This document shows, in pieces, positions 23,113-35,616 of a DNA stretch of 64,000 nucleotides; positions within the stretch are counted from its first letter, which is position 1; every line of letters starts with the position of its first letter. A program made the position numbers and the translations under genes. The stretch covers positions 186,001 to 250,000 of the forward strand of contig NW_020194626.1 of the NCBI RefSeq assembly GCF_002865645.1. The letters run 5' to 3'. This stretch comes from Hyaloscypha bicolor E (Eukaryota; Ascomycota; Leotiomycetes; Helotiales; Hyaloscyphaceae). The notes under the pieces were generated by a model, which had not been told where the DNA came from, searched no databases, and saw only the letters and a program-made list of their open reading frames with translations.

Positions 23113-23666
23113 TTTGGGGGTTTGTGGTGGGGTGGAGAGCTGGAGAGCAGAGGGTATGTTGGTGGGATGTTTTGTGTTGGAGCTTGAAATTTTGGTGGAG
23201 ATGCTGGTCACGTGCGTATCACTCGGAGGCGTTAACTCGATGGGCTTAGAGCAGGAAAGTTGGGTTGAGCACGCTCGGAAATCACTGGAATGTACGGCTA
23301 TATGCTCTTTAAATAAAGTGCCTTGAGGGCAGCCTTATAGAACGTGTCATTTAGCCCACAATGGGCAAATTCGGGCGGCTTGACACTGGTTCTCGCTGGG
23401 GATTTTATTTATTTATATTAGGAGCCAAATTCGAATCGCGAATGGGGATCTCGTCAAATTCGAATTTATGCAGACCATGGTATCACTACTCTTGCGACAA
23501 CTTCGTTGACAAACCAAATGCTGCCTCACTAGCTTACCCCTGAAAGGGCTGGAAGCGCTTGACACGAAAATTCGCGAGTCGCGTCCTCTTGCCGAGGCCA
23601 TTCATGCAAGCACTTTACCACAATTCGCAACGTCACTCCAGGATATTCTACGACCATATAATCGAA
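23113..23666. promoter_or_regulatory. Shared divergent promoter of prefoldin 5 and ORC1
   Basis: Both start codons face away from this 554-bp stretch. A GTCACGTG box lies at 23207-23214, a candidate Cbf1/bHLH site. An ORF near 23559 is not protein-like. Promoter function is inferred from position. Confidence 0.5.
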
Positions 23667-26107
23667 ATGCCTCACAAAGCGACCCCATTGACGCCTCGGC
23701 AGAAGCGTGCCCAACAAAATGAGAAGGCACGCAAGCTGCTCGCTGGTGCGAATCTGAGAGAGGATAATTCCGACGATGAGGAAGAATACGAATGGATCTA
23801 TGAGGAGGACGGGGACGAGTTCGCGGATGAAGAAGAGGATGGGGGCGCGTCAAAGAAAAGGAAGAGGCAAAGCGCTGCGAACAAACAGGAGAGGACTATT
23901 GTCGGTGCGAAGAAGGGAAGCTTCAACTGCATGATTGGGGACAGCGTTTTGTTGAAGGCCGAAGATGGGAATCCGCCTTGGGTTGGGATGATTTTGAGCT
24001 TCTTGGAAGATGAGGATGGAGATAAGGCAGCAGATTTTCTATGTAGGGTCCTAGAGAATTCTTTTCGGGGCAAAGGTCTAACATGCTGCTAGGGTTCTCC
24101 AGTGAGAAGGAGATTGTTAACAAGACGAAGAAGAGATCCGACTTCCTGCCCGTAAGTTGGGAGCGTAGCTCCATCAGTTCAACCTACTAATTTTCTCTCA
24201 GGATGAAATGTACATCACACCTGGCACAGACGTCAATGCCCTGGCATCCATCAATGGCAAAGCTACGATCATGTCCGAAAGAGCCTTCAAGAAGAAATAC
24301 CCTACCGGAAAGGTCCCCAAGAAATCGAAAGATCAAGGGAGGACGTTCATCTGTCGAAGAGGATGCAATACGCAAAGCGCTATCTACACCGACGAGTTTG
24401 ACTGGGAGAATCTCCATCACAGCACACCAGAAGATATGGAGAAGCTGGTGGATTGGATAAAGTCGGGCACACAATCTACAAAGAAGAGGAAGGCTGGGAG
24501 GCCCTCAAAAGCAGATGAAGATTTTAGAGGTGGCCTTGTCGATGATGATGAGGCAGAGCTGGAAACACCCAGGAAGAAGCAGAAGCATTCCATTGTAACG
24601 ACTCCTCGAAAAGTACGGACACCATCAAAGTTATTAACACCAAGTCATAAAAGGTACTTTCTTTCCGTATTTCACCACTCACTGTGCTGATTCCATACTA
24701 GGGTGGTCGTCAAGAAGCCTCTTGAATTTACACCCCTGGGGACTCGGGTCTTAGATCCTGATCATGTGGAATCCTCTCCGTTCCAGACTGCTCGATCTCG
24801 ATTACATGTAGCCGCTGTTCCTACTAGTCTCCCATGTCGAGAGGACGAGTTTACTTCGGTATATTCCCACCTGGAAGCTGCTATCTATGAAGGTACTGGA
24901 GCTTGTATCTATATATCTGGCACCCCTGGAACAGGAAAGACAGCCACAGTTCGAGAAGTCGTTGCACAGCTGAACGCCTCCGTCATGGCTGACGAACTAG
25001 ACGACTTTATATTTGTGGAGATCAACGGCATGAAAGTCACAGATCCTCACCAGTCATATTCTCTGCTGTGGGAAGCGCTGAAAGGAGATCGAGTTAGTCC
25101 TACCCATGCACTGGACTTGCTGGAACGAGAATTCAACCACCCAAGTCCTCGACGAGTCCCATGTGTTGTCTTGATGGACGAATTGGACCAGCTTGTCACT
25201 AAGAATCAGAGCGTCATGTATAACTTCTTCAACTGGCCACAACTTCGACACAGCCGATTGATTGTCCTTGCTGTAGCAAACACAATGGATCTTCCAGAGA
25301 GAACACTCAGCAATAAGATCAGTAGTAGACTTGGTACGCACATCCTCTATACTTTCATCCCATTGCTAACAATTTCCAGGCCTCACACGTATCACCTTCC
25401 CAGGCTACACTCACGACCAACTAATGAAAATCATACAGTCCCGCCTCGAAGGTGTCCCAGGAAACATCGTTGAACCCGACGCCATACAATTTGCGTCTCG
25501 AAAGGTCGCTGCCGTATCTGGGGATGCACGTCGAGCCCTCGATATCTGTCGTCGCGCGGTCGAGCTCGCAGAATCCGAGCTTCACTCCCAATCTGCACCC
25601 AACACTCCTTCCAAGTCCGGGAAAGGAGACAAGGTATCCAAATTGCTAGGCAGAGTCACGATAGCAACAATTAAGAGAGCAATCAACGAAGCAACGACTA
25701 GCCCTTTGCAGCAGTATTTAAGGGCTTTACCGTTAGGTGCCAAGGTACTGCTTGCTGCGTTATTAGCAAAGACCCGACGGACGGGCATTGGAGAGAGTGT
25801 CCTTGGGGAGGTGATTGATGAAGCGAAGAGGATGTGTAAGATGGACACTGGGAACCAGAAGATGGTGGGATTTCTCCTCTCATCTTCCAGTTCATCCAAG
25901 GCCTTGCAATATCCTTCGAAACAGCAGCAGAAGACACCGAGGGTGATAGGTATGGGAGCTTCGGCTATCGATCTCATGGAAGCGGGGATTATTGGGCTGG
26001 AGGCCAGAAAGACGGATCGCACGGGGAAGATCAGGTTGAGTATTGGGGAGGAGGATGTCAAGCTGGCTTTTAAGGATGATCCTGAGATCAAGAATCTTGG
26101 ATTTTAG
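23667..26107 (+). CDS. ORC1: Origin recognition complex subunit 1
   Basis: Five exons: 23667-24042, 24093-24151, 24202-24653, 24702-25333 and 25380-26107, giving 748 residues. An acidic N-terminal segment is followed by a BAH domain at about 75-260 (GDSVLLKAEDGNPPWVGMI, DEMYITPGTDVNALASI). A basic linker carries TTPRKVRTPSKLLTPSHKR. The AAA+ ATPase begins near 300 with Walker A GTPGTGKTATV, Walker B VVLMDELDQL, and sensor-like LAVANTMDLPER. The C-terminal winged-helix region includes GKIRLSIGEEDVKLAF. ORC1 binds ATP and origin DNA and starts pre-replicative complex assembly in the nucleus. Repeated TP motifs in the linker could be CDK sites. It is convergent with PRP46, with only 129 bp between stop codons. 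Confidence 0.96.
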
Positions 26108-26236
26108 CCTGACCTGATATGGCAGAGGCCAAGAATACTACACTACCATACAATTTCCCTCGTCTTTGAAAGGGTTCTGTCCCTGTGATGCGCCGTACGC
26201 CTTGCCATGCATTGAAGCCGTCATCACGAAATACAA

Positions 26237-27733
26237 TCAAAACTTTTGTCGGCCTAAGGTTGGTTTCCATTCCAAGGGATGCGTTTCTGGAGTTGCTGTT
26301 TCGTCTTGTTTCCATACTTTGACTGGGGTATTGTTAGCTTGATCATTCAAGGAGGATCATTAGGGGTACTTACTGGTCTTATCTGCTTCCCCACAAATTA
26401 ATCGAAGTCCCGTCTTGTCGTATGTAGAGCTCATGATTCCTGCTTCGGCGTCGAGTGAACCTGGTTGAGCAGTGGTGTCCAGGGCTTGGAATCTGTGTCC
26501 CGATTTCCAGTCCCAGAAACTCATTGATCCATTGTCTCCGCCTGAAAATAGGACGTTGTCCTCGTTGACGGCCAGCGTGTTGATGATGGAATTTTGTCCT
26601 TCGAAGTTCTGCATGAACGCTCCCTCGGGACACTTCCATTGCTTGATGCTTCCGGTGCTTCCACTGGCGAATGTGAATTCCTTTGGATGAATAGCCAACG
26701 CTCTCACGCCCTTCTTGTGATGTGTTAAGACACCCATAGTTTTTCCGGCAGCGAGATCCCATAATCGGACTGTGTGGTCCAGAGATGAAGTAATGACTTG
26801 CGGATCAGCCTCTTGACACTTGACATCTGATACCGTGCCCTTATGTCCAGAGAGAACGTGGATATTGCTCCGCGTCCTCATATCCCAAACTCTTGCAACA
26901 CCATCACGTCCACCCGTAACCAAAACATCCAGCGTAGGGTGCAGTGATAGTGTATAGACACCGCTCAAATGTCCATGGTAATGTCGAATAACCTTATTCG
27001 TTTCCAGATCCCAACACTTGACCATCTTATCTTCACCACATGAAAACAGATACGGATGTCGAGGAGATACCGCAAGACCTCTAACTGTCGAGATATGACC
27101 CGTCAAAGTAAGCCGAAGATTCCCAGTCGCAAGGTCCCAAATCTTGATGGTCCGGTCTCCAGCTCCACTTGCAAACCACTTGTTCTCCGGCTCCACAGCC
27201 AAACTTCTCACCCATCCCAGATGTCCAGAAATAACTCTCATCAGCTTCCAAGGTGCGTGCCATTCTGGCTTTATTTGTATAACCGTCTGCTTGCGAACAA
27301 GACTCGATGAAGGAAGATTCTTTTGCGCTGTAGGTCCGTTCGCATTCGGTGGTAGACTATCTGAAGCTTGCCGTCCTCGCACCGTTAACGCTGTCGATGT
27401 GTTGCTTGCTTCACTCTTCGAAGCAACGCCCTCGATAAGCTTCGTTGTTCTAGCATCGGCTATATCATTCGCTTCTGGGGCTGTCTTTTGCTTCTTCCGT
27501 GGCCCGGCAGCAGCAGCAATCTTCGCTGCTAGAGCTGGCGGTAACTCTCGAACATGATCGTATTCTGAGCGCATTCGTGAGGCGATGCCTAGTCGGTCTG
27601 CTGCCTCCGTCGCATCTGAGTCGAGCGGTTGGCCCTCAGCGAAAAGGGCTCTTGATCGCTTCGCATTTTCTTGGATGAGGCTTTTTAAATGATCAACTTG
27701 AGATTGATCAATAGTGGCGACTTCGGCAGCCAT
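26237..27733 (-). CDS. PRP46: Pre-mRNA-splicing WD40 factor PRP46/PLRG1
   Basis: Two exons, 27733-26374 and 26322-26237, give 481 residues. The start ATG is chosen at [18 protein letters not shown]; the frame is open further upstream only from non-ATG codons. The N-terminal 165 residues are mostly helical or disordered. Seven WD repeats follow, with clear GHx[37 protein letters not shown] and [11 protein letters not shown] ends. The second exon supplies [19 protein letters not shown] and the conserved tail LGRQKF. The protein is a core member of the Prp19 (NineTeen) complex in the active spliceosome. Confidence 0.95.
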
Positions 27734-28147
27734 CTTGAATGTATGCGAAGATTGTGGAGGGAGAGTTGGAAGAGGGCGCAAAGAACGCGAGGCTGAAATA
27801 TAAGTTCGAACTTCAGTCAACTTTGAGATTTCGCGCTAAGAAAACCTTGGCGTGAAATTGGAGTTCACTCACGTGATAATACTTACTCTTCAAAGTTTAG
27901 AGATATTGGATTTCAAGAAGGATGCATGGTGCTTCTGAGTCAGGACGAAGAATTAACAGTCTTCGGCTAAGGTCTACCTCCGTTACATTTAGTGATCTTT
28001 CACTTTCCGGAATCCAGCTATCTTGCCATTCAGGCATCCATGTAAGGCCCCCCTTGCACCCACGAATTCAACTCAACCTCCTGACTTCTTACAACCATTC
28101 CCCCTTTTTCTCTATTCAACTCAAAATCCAATCTAACATAATCCACC
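27734..28147. promoter_or_regulatory. Shared divergent promoter of PRP46 and NAS6
   Basis: A 414-bp gap between start codons. It contains the palindrome TCACGTGA at 27869-27876. Pyrimidine-rich sequence lies just upstream of the NAS6 ATG, as often in fungal 5' UTRs. Regulatory role is inferred. Confidence 0.5.
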
Positions 28148-29249
28148 ATGGAAGAGCCCTCAAAATTCGCCATCCACGAAGCAGCACGAGACGGAAGAAG
28201 TAAGAAAACACCCAATATCAACCCCGCGCGTGTCTCTCCCGTGAACCACGCTGACAAAGCCCACAGCCGCTGTTGTGGAATCATTACTTGCCGTGAGATT
28301 CTTCTCATAACTCTCTCTGGGATTCCGTTGTTCGTGGAGTCAAGGCTGAGAGTGGGATGAAATAGGCAAATCCCAAGCTCGCAGAGAAGAAAGATGATGA
28401 TGAGCGTTTGCCGATTCACTGGGCTGTCTCGTATGGTCACCTAGATATTGCCGTCTTGCTGGCTTCGAGGAAGAACTTTGATCCTGATGTTCAGGTTGGT
28501 CCACCTTCCTATCCGAAATTCATGGAAGGCCTATCGATTTCTGAAGCGGAGCTTACTGGGTTCAGGACGGTGCTGGATGGACTCCCTTGATGATAGCCGT
28601 AAGCCTCAAGGAAGGCGAGGATTTGGTCAAGCTGTTCCTTTCGAAAGGGGCAGATGTTAATGCCAAGAGTGAGTTCCTCCCCCAAGTCTCGCTTTGAACA
28701 ACTGACTCACCACCACCATCATAGATTTTGCCGGCCAGGTACTGTACCTCCTCCTCCTTCTCCTCAGCCCATCTAATACTAACCGCAAAACAGACAGCGC
28801 TCCACTTCATAGCCTCCAAAAAGAACGTCGACCTTGCCCGCCTCCTGTTCGAGCAAAACCCTCCCGCTTCAGCACGAGTAAAAGACAAACGGGGCCAATA
28901 TGCTATCCATCGCGCTGCTGCAGTGGGAAGTGTTCCGATTGTCGAGTTGCTGATCAAGAATAAGAGTCCAATTAGTGCGACGGATGTGGCGGGACAGACG
29001 CCTTTGCATCATGCTGTTGCTGAGGGCCATGGTATGTTCTGTTCTTCTAGCTCAAATTCTTGGTCGAAGGTTTTGGTAGAAGGGGAGTGCTGATGAAAAA
29101 CAGGTGACACAGCAGTAGCACTCCTGAAAGCCGGAGCAGAAACCGACAAGAAAGACGTCGATGGGATGCTGGCCCTGGATTTAGCTCCCGATTCACAGGT
29201 CAAGAAGTTCATACTGCAAACATGTGAACGGGAAGGCATAGATTTATAG
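28148..29249 (+). CDS. NAS6: Gankyrin-like proteasome assembly chaperone
   Basis: Seven exons: 28148-28199, 28267-28292, 28366-28494, 28566-28668, 28725-28738, 28794-29031 and 29104-29249, giving 235 residues. The fifth exon is only 14 bp (encoding the join NFAGQ). The sequence is a run of ankyrin repeats: LPIHWAVSYGHLDIAVLL, DGAGWTPLMIAVSLKEGED, GQTALHFIASKKNVDLARL, GQYAIHRAAAVGSVPIVEL and GQTPLHHAVAEGHGDTAVA, with a short C-terminal cap. Length and repeat order match Nas6/PSMD10, which binds Rpt3 and chaperones assembly of the 26S proteasome base. Ankyrin proteins are numerous, but size and tail (EREGIDL) favour NAS6. Confidence 0.88.
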
Positions 29250-29504
29250 CCAGCTATCTTGCACGAAGAAAAAATGTAAAACTGTATTCCAAAGCCAAAG
29301 ATGTTTATCCTACTCTTACAGCCTATCTTTGCAAGCCACAGTAAGTAAAACGCCAAGAATGCAGATCTCCTGCCCATCTGAAAACGCCTTGCTCCGCCCT
29401 ACGTGAGATATGATCGTGAATACTTCTCGTAAAATCCCCAAGCCTATGCTCCAGCCCCAATCCATGCTCTCCGAGAAGGAAGTTAGCAACGATGCCTACG
29501 TGCA

Positions 29505-32253
29505 TCATTTCACCGTCCGCTCAACTAATTCCCTGTACATGGCTTTGATATCATCGATATCACTCTTCAGCTCATCCACCAGCTCGCTCTTCTCCCCTAG
29601 CATTTCTAAAGTAGTCTGATATCTCGAATTGATCTCCTTGATCTCCGCTTCTAGCTCAGCGACTTTCGCATCTGCGGTTCTCTTCTGCTCCACCTCTCGC
29701 ATGAGCGCTACGATCTCGGCTCTAGCTTCGTCACGTTGAGCAGACAACCTTGCGAGGTCTTCTTTCGTGGCAGCTTTCTCGCTTTCAAGACGTCGGACTG
29801 CACTGCTCATTCTTTCGACTAATTGGACGGAAGGTCCCGCACCAACAGTGGAAGCAGAGACCATGTCGTTGATGGTTTGGTGCGGCGATGATGGCGAGGC
29901 GTGGTTCTCGAAGAACTCGTCATTGTCTGTGTGGATTGAAGCCTTCTCCATATCAGCTCCATTCTCCTTAAGTGATTGCACGGAATCCTGTCTCGTAGGT
30001 GTTCCATTTCCTGAAGAGCGCCCAAGAGGCGTAGCAGATGGACGACGTCCCAAAAACCCTGACGTGGTGGGAGTGTCGTTGTTTATGGAACGGGCAGAGG
30101 TTCGTTTTATCTGGAGGTTCTGCAGCCCCAGAAATTCCGTTGTAAGTCCTCTCCGAGTAGAAGTCACGGGCGACTCTGCTCGGTTATTGTAACCGTAAGA
30201 GTTCCCGGCCTCTTCTTGCCATTTTTGCTTCTCTTCTTCAACTCGTTGGAGTATTTGTAGACTCCAAGCCTGTTTCTCTTGTTCAAAGGAAGCTCTGGCT
30301 TCTATCAAGGCAGCTTCAGCTTCGTCTGCTCGCTGTTGCAAGGCATCAAGCTTTGACTTGTGCTCTGCAACTTCTTGTTGAAATGTGGGCAACCTGGATC
30401 TTGTTTCTTCAAGTTCGTCTTCATTGCGCTTGGCCTTTAGAGTCTGTCTGAGTCAGCATTTGTAAAATGTTCTCTTCATTGGTGACAGACCACTTCACGA
30501 GCTTTCCGCCGAATGTCCGCCTCTCTCCGAGTAGCCTCATCCCTCTCCTTCTCGAGATTTGTTGCTCTTGCAATCAATGAAGCTTCAATACCTTGCCAGT
30601 TCTCACTTGCCACGGCATATTGTGTCTGGAGTGTCTCGATCTGCCTCAGTAACTTCGCTTGTGCATCGCCAGTTGCTCCTGATGAAGCCTCTTCCGCTCT
30701 CGCTCGCATCACTTCCAGCTTACTCTCCAACATCTGTTGCTCTGTTTTCATTTCCAATTCCGCAATCCTGGCTCGCTCAGCATCCTTATCCATCTTCTCG
30801 CGAAGTTCCTTGATTTGTGCTTGAGCCCTGTCACCCACGAGACTCTTCTCAATCTTGAGATTCGCAAGATCATCTTCGAGCTCTGCAACATGCTTCTTCT
30901 CAAGCTCCAGTGCTTTGTGAGCAATCTTGGTCTCTGCCTCCTTGTTGCCAGCAATAGCCTCCTCGAGCTGTTTCTTCAAATCCGCAATGGTCGAGTCCTT
31001 GGCATCTCTCTCGGATTTCAGATTTTCGATATCCTTTTGCAGTTGTGGGATCAGCTTGAGTATCTCATTTGACCGCTTTCCTGACGCTTCAGCTTTCTTC
31101 CACTTCTCTGTTGCAACAAGGACGTCTTTTTCAGCTTTCTCTTGTTTCTTCTTCGATTCCGCAAGTTCTTTGCTGTCCTCTGCCATCTTGGCCCTCAGTT
31201 TTTTGAGGGTACTCAGGTGAGTAAGCTCGATCTTGGACAGCTTTTGCCCTTCCTCCATAAGTAAAGCAACTTGTTCTTCCTTATCCGCTAATTTCTTCTC
31301 TAAACTTCCAGCTGGTGCTGAAGCGCCAGCTTTTCGAGCCGTCTCCGCGCTCTCCTTTGCCAAGTATTGTAGTTTTGATTGTAAAGCATCTATTCGTTCA
31401 ATGTACCCATGGACCTCTTCCTGTCTTTGTAATTCGGCGGTCTCGTAATCGGATTGCATTTGTTTTAAAAGGGCATCGTACTCTGAAGGTGTTTTGAAAG
31501 ATGTCGACTCAGGTATTTCGATCGGTGGCACATCTATGGAAGAGCGGGGGACATATTCTACATGTCTCGTTGAATCCGTTGAAGCTCGAGGTAAGCTGGA
31601 CCTCGTGGAGTCTGTTGAGGGCCGTGGCGTATGCCGTAGTCCAAGTTCAGCTTCCGTTTTGGCCACATTCCCATTGACGGCTGGTGGGGCCATCATCATT
31701 GTTTCCAATCTTCTTGGCTCTGCTGCAACAATATCTTCTTGCTCGGCAGCTGTGGCACTGTGTGTTTGTTCCGGTTGGCCCTCGGTGGGCTCTTTCTCCC
31801 CGCCTTCCGTCGATGCGAGATCCAGACTTCGTCTCGGACTCTCGTTGGCTGTAACTGGACTCCCCGTTCGTGAAGGTACCCCCGAAGATAAGGCTAGAGA
31901 ATCTGCCTTTTCTCCCTTCTGCGCAATATTCTTTGCTGCCATAGCTCTTGCCAAGCGCTCTTGCAATCGGTCGTTTGTTCTGTTCGTAGAAGATGTTCGC
32001 GAAGAGCCTGTAATGACAACTCATCAGTAATTGTACATAAATAAATAAGTAGAAACACCATACTGCTCTCAGCCTTCGCTGCGACCGGAGCAAGCGCTGC
32101 GACTGGATATTTCTTGGCCTGGAGTCCCTCATCGCCAACACCTCCCTCCCCATCTCCATCAGCCAGTATATTGTCCAGCCTGGACTCCACCCCAGCTACG
32201 GCTTGCTGGAGTAACGATCCCCATCTCGAGGTCTGCTTCGCAGGAGCTGCCAT
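29505..32253 (-). CDS. Golgi coiled-coil protein of the TMF1/Sgm1 family
   Basis: Three exons: 32253-32064, 32007-30491 and 30443-29505, giving 881 residues. The N-terminus begins MAAPAKQTSRWGSLLQQAVA, the amphipathic opening shared by TMF-type golgins, followed by a Ser/Pro-rich region. Residues of about 225-600 form long coiled coils rich in Lys, Glu and Ala (LEKKLADKEEQVALLMEE). A Ser/Thr-rich break (TTSGFLGRRPSATPLGRSS) separates them from the C-terminal TMF/TATA-binding-type coiled coil that ends EMLGEKSELVDELKSDI and MYRELVERTVK. TMF1 and yeast Sgm1 bind Rab6/Ypt6 on Golgi membranes and act as tethers. The same block names the family; specific partners here are inferred. Confidence 0.9.
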
Positions 32254-32893
32254 TGCGAAAATTCCAGCCCAGTCTCATGCAAAGGGTCGCGTCGCGAAGC
32301 TCGAAGTTGAGCCTGATCATGCATCACAGGCTATTGACACGGCATCGAAGTGAACCTCCGGGAAGCGCACAATTGCGGTTAAAAGTCGAGACCCGTTTGG
32401 ATTGTGTGGGTAAATGTCGTATTGGGGTCAAAACGACCGGCTGATCATGGAGTGGATGTCACGCCAGAGTTGCCTTAATACGAAGGTTCATTGCGTGTGC
32501 TCTTGCGAAGGTCGGGGGCACATTTTTGGACAACGTGACGCTGGCGATCCCTGCGCAAAGCGTTTCTAACCCCCACGAGGCTGGGACCCAACGTCGGACA
32601 AGGCTGTGTTCTCACAACACTTAGGTTGTTTCAATGCCAAAAGTTTGAGCATGGGATTTCTTACAATGCGGATAAACGCCGAGACCGTAAAATGTTGGAC
32701 CTCTTTTAGAAGACAAAAGTCCTTTATATGAAGGTCTTACGTTGGGGGAAACAATTAATTTGATGAAAATAGGCTTGCAAAATGCTTCAGTGCCTTGACA
32801 ATTTGTTTTCCAAACACCAAAGAAGAAGGGGTATCCTGGATGACTGAACGAAACCCAAAACCTCTAGTCTATGTCCATTAACAGCACAATTCT
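32254..32893. other. Intergenic region, promoter of the TMF1-like gene
   Basis: No ORF with protein-like composition was found. The part next to 32253 is the likely promoter and 5' UTR; the part next to 32894 is the ceramidase 3' flank. Confidence 0.45.
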
Positions 32894-34178
32894 CTATACA
32901 GACTTCCTGGCTTCACTCTTATCCGTCTTTCCATTCGTATACCCATTCAACGACTCACGGTAACTGTTGCTTTTTTCCGCTTCGAGTCTTGGGACAACTT
33001 CGGGAATCGACCAGAGCATGCTGGGCCACTTGAGAACGTACTCGTCCTGTCTTTCATTCAAACAATGTCTGAGCCAAATGGCCCAGACAATATAAAAGTA
33101 GGAACCAATGCCAGTCATCAGATGCCTAGGGCGAAGTCAGAGATTAAAGATTTGAGGGACTTGAGGACTTCTTACCACCACCCGTGTCCTTCGAGTAGAA
33201 TTCCCCAGGGTAATCCAACTTGATGTCTCCAACGGCGAATACTTGAGCAATATTGGTTGTCCAGCGCCCAGATTCCAAAGCCTCCCAAGAAAATGGAGAG
33301 ACCAAGAGCCACCATCAGCCACATTTCTTTCAGTATCGCTTGATCTCTATGTGCGTTGGCTACTCGAAGGGACTTTGGCAAGGACATTGGATCAGTTTTC
33401 ACCGGTGCCGTCCCATATTTTGCCTTCAAGGATGGCCGAATATTGACCTCCATAACGTACATGGAGCGGAAGAGGACGACGGCAGTGATGATGGCAAAGG
33501 CATTCTGGTGGAAGAGAGGGTCTTGGAGATAATGATAGTATAACTGAATTTCACAAAGTCAGTAAGTAGTTTCGTTTCAAAAGGGCGAGTACTGACTGTG
33601 ATGAAAACCGCCAGAGAGAGCAATCCGGCAGCCAGTACTTGTCGGACAATTCTTGATTGAGAAAATGAGAATGTCGCATAGCACATCAAGCAGGCAGTGT
33701 AGATCATGTTCAGCTCATCGACGAGCTGCATCGGATCTATTTCTGAATTAGCGACTCAATATCCAAGACGTCTAGGGACATTGAGCAACAAACACTTCAG
33801 CGTGCTGTGAAAGGCAAAACTTCCACTTCCCACGAGCAAATCTAACGAAACTCAGCAGTTGTTCCTAAACTCCGGTGAGCTGTATCCTTACACCCGATGA
33901 ATGCCACCAGGAAAACACTGTCATGCTCGTATTTGAGACAATTCCGTATGCCCTTGATGCCCAGACCTATGAATAGCAGGTTCGTGAGGGTATTGATGAT
34001 TTCGGCCGAGTAGACGGTAGCATAATAGTCCTCTGTATGCGGTGGTCAGCAAAGAGCTTCCAGAGAAGTGGCAGAAGCAATTACCTTCACACCAGTTGAT
34101 GGTTGACGTTACTGGAGCCCAATATCCCTCCTCCGGCCTCGCAGCTGGATATTTGAAGGATGGTAAGCCGAACCCCAT
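32894..34178 (-). CDS. Alkaline ceramidase
   Basis: Six exons: 34178-34085, 34032-33892, 33841-33794, 33736-33597, 33543-33176 and 33125-32894, giving 340 residues. The N-terminal signature YWAPVTSTINWCEEDYY is followed by multiple membrane helices. Conserved ACER motifs are GSGSFAFHSTLKYPMQLVDE (catalytic-region His, Ser and Asp), WALDNQYCS, LPWGILLEGHGWWHLMTG with the two late metal-binding His, and WLRHCL. The enzyme hydrolyses ceramides to sphingoid base and fatty acid in the ER/Golgi (Ypc1/Ydc1 in yeast). The intron donors after the second and third exons were chosen because they alone give GYLLVG and KYPMQ. It is divergent from prefoldin 1. Confidence 0.94.
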
Positions 34179-35016
34179 TTTGTAGTAAGAATAGTGTCAG
34201 TTCCTCCGCCGTGGAAGATAAATATGATGCTACCTCAACGCAAGGGAATCAAGAATGCGCAAGTTAGGCAGTCAGATCTTCGACAACGTCCCTGTGGTAA
34301 TGGCGTGGTTGCGGCACATGCGAAATCTATGAGAGGAGAGAGCTCTACTTGAACTTATATGACCGGACGTGTCCAGGAAGGTCCGACCATCCCTGCTGTT
34401 CTCGAGCTAGGCTTGCTGAGGGCTTGCTGGAGGGGTTCGAATTCTGCAACGTCATGCAGCTTCCGGCAACTGCGGGCACTACTCACACGAAAGATGGGTC
34501 AACGCGCCGAAGCTGATAAAGCTTCAGGAACTGGCTTGGGACGCTTTTGAGAGACCATGGGTATAGCGGACGGCTAATGGGAGGATTAGGAGCACAGCTT
34601 ACATCTGTCTCCCCTTCTACGAAAACACCACAGGATTTCAAGCTTCATGTTCGACTCCAAACCGCCTTCGCTTTACTTCCTGACATGCGGAAGCGGAGCT
34701 TGCGCCCGGAGGTCTCACCGTCGTTCGATACCCAATGAGATATGCTCGGACTTAATCATGACCTGTACGGTGGAAAGAGAGTCCCGCTTGGCAGCTTCAA
34801 GCGCAACACGCCCACCCCGCCTCTCAATTTCGCACGTGGCTGAGCCTTGGGGGCTTGCCTTATCAACGCCAAACGCTTATCTTCACATGACAAGGCGTTG
34901 ACCCGAAAAGATCGTCTTTTCCAGAGTTCGACCTTCACGTCGTCGTCTCTGACACCTGACGCTCATCCCACAATAGTGTTCCTGACCTCGGATCTATCCT
35001 CGCCAAGCAAACGAAG
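34179..35016. promoter_or_regulatory. Divergent intergenic region, ceramidase and prefoldin 1
   Basis: An 838-bp gap between start codons without a credible gene. A GGGGTTCGAATTC at about 34432 resembles a tRNA B box, but no acceptor stem or A box fits. Promoters are inferred from position. Confidence 0.45.
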
Positions 35017-35616
35017 ATGTCCATCTCCAACGAGGCGTTGCAAAAGGTGAGCAAGCTAATGCACCGCCATGAATCCTTCTCTGAGCCTGGTCAGGGACTC
35101 ATCACCACACCACCCCGAGAGATATCCATAAAGCCCCCAAGTGCTGACTTCCTTCAACCAGCTCGTCCAAGAGATTGAGACACAAGCAATCCAGTCCCAG
35201 CAACAGATCAGTCTCGTCCGGTCTCAAGTAGCTTCCAAGCAACGTGAAATCCGGATCCTCGAACTGACCTCCAAGGAGGTCGGGGACCTACCTTCAGGTA
35301 CCAACATCTACGAAGGCGTAGGCAAGATGTGAGCATTCACCGCTGTCCATTTCAGTCCCACCCTGCCATCGTTGCGTGCCAACACCGCGTGTCCAATATC
35401 CCATCCGGAAGAGTCACGAGACCGGAATAGTAACATTCGTCTGGCAGGTTCGTCTTCAGCCCTACAAGCGAAGTCGACCAGAGGTTGAAGACAGAAACAT
35501 CGGACCTCAAATCGGACGTGGAAAACTTAGGCAAGAAGCTCCAGTATCTCGAGACGACCCACAAGAACAGCAGGGAGCATATCGATCAGATCTTCAACAG
35601 CGGAGGTCGTGCATGA
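35017..35616 (+). CDS. PFD1: Prefoldin subunit 1
   Basis: Three exons, 35017-35046, 35162-35328 and 35448-35616, give 121 residues, normal for a beta-type prefoldin. The start MSISNEALQK is followed by LVQEIETQAIQSQQQISLV, then the hairpin segment YEGVGKMFVFSPTSEV and the second helix SDLKSDVENLGKKLQYLE, ending HIDQIFN. It is the partner class of prefoldin 5 in the same hexamer that feeds CCT. The first intron is 115 bp, longer than its neighbours. Confidence 0.92.

Noticed and set aside
30513..31220. Ser/Phe-rich plus-strand ORFs
   Set aside because: Shadows of the TMF1-like coiled coil on the minus strand.
34425..34450. tRNA B-box-like GGGGTTCGAATTC
   Set aside because: No matching A box, anticodon arm or acceptor stem could be folded around it. 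The same holds for GGTTCAAGCCCC near 39359.
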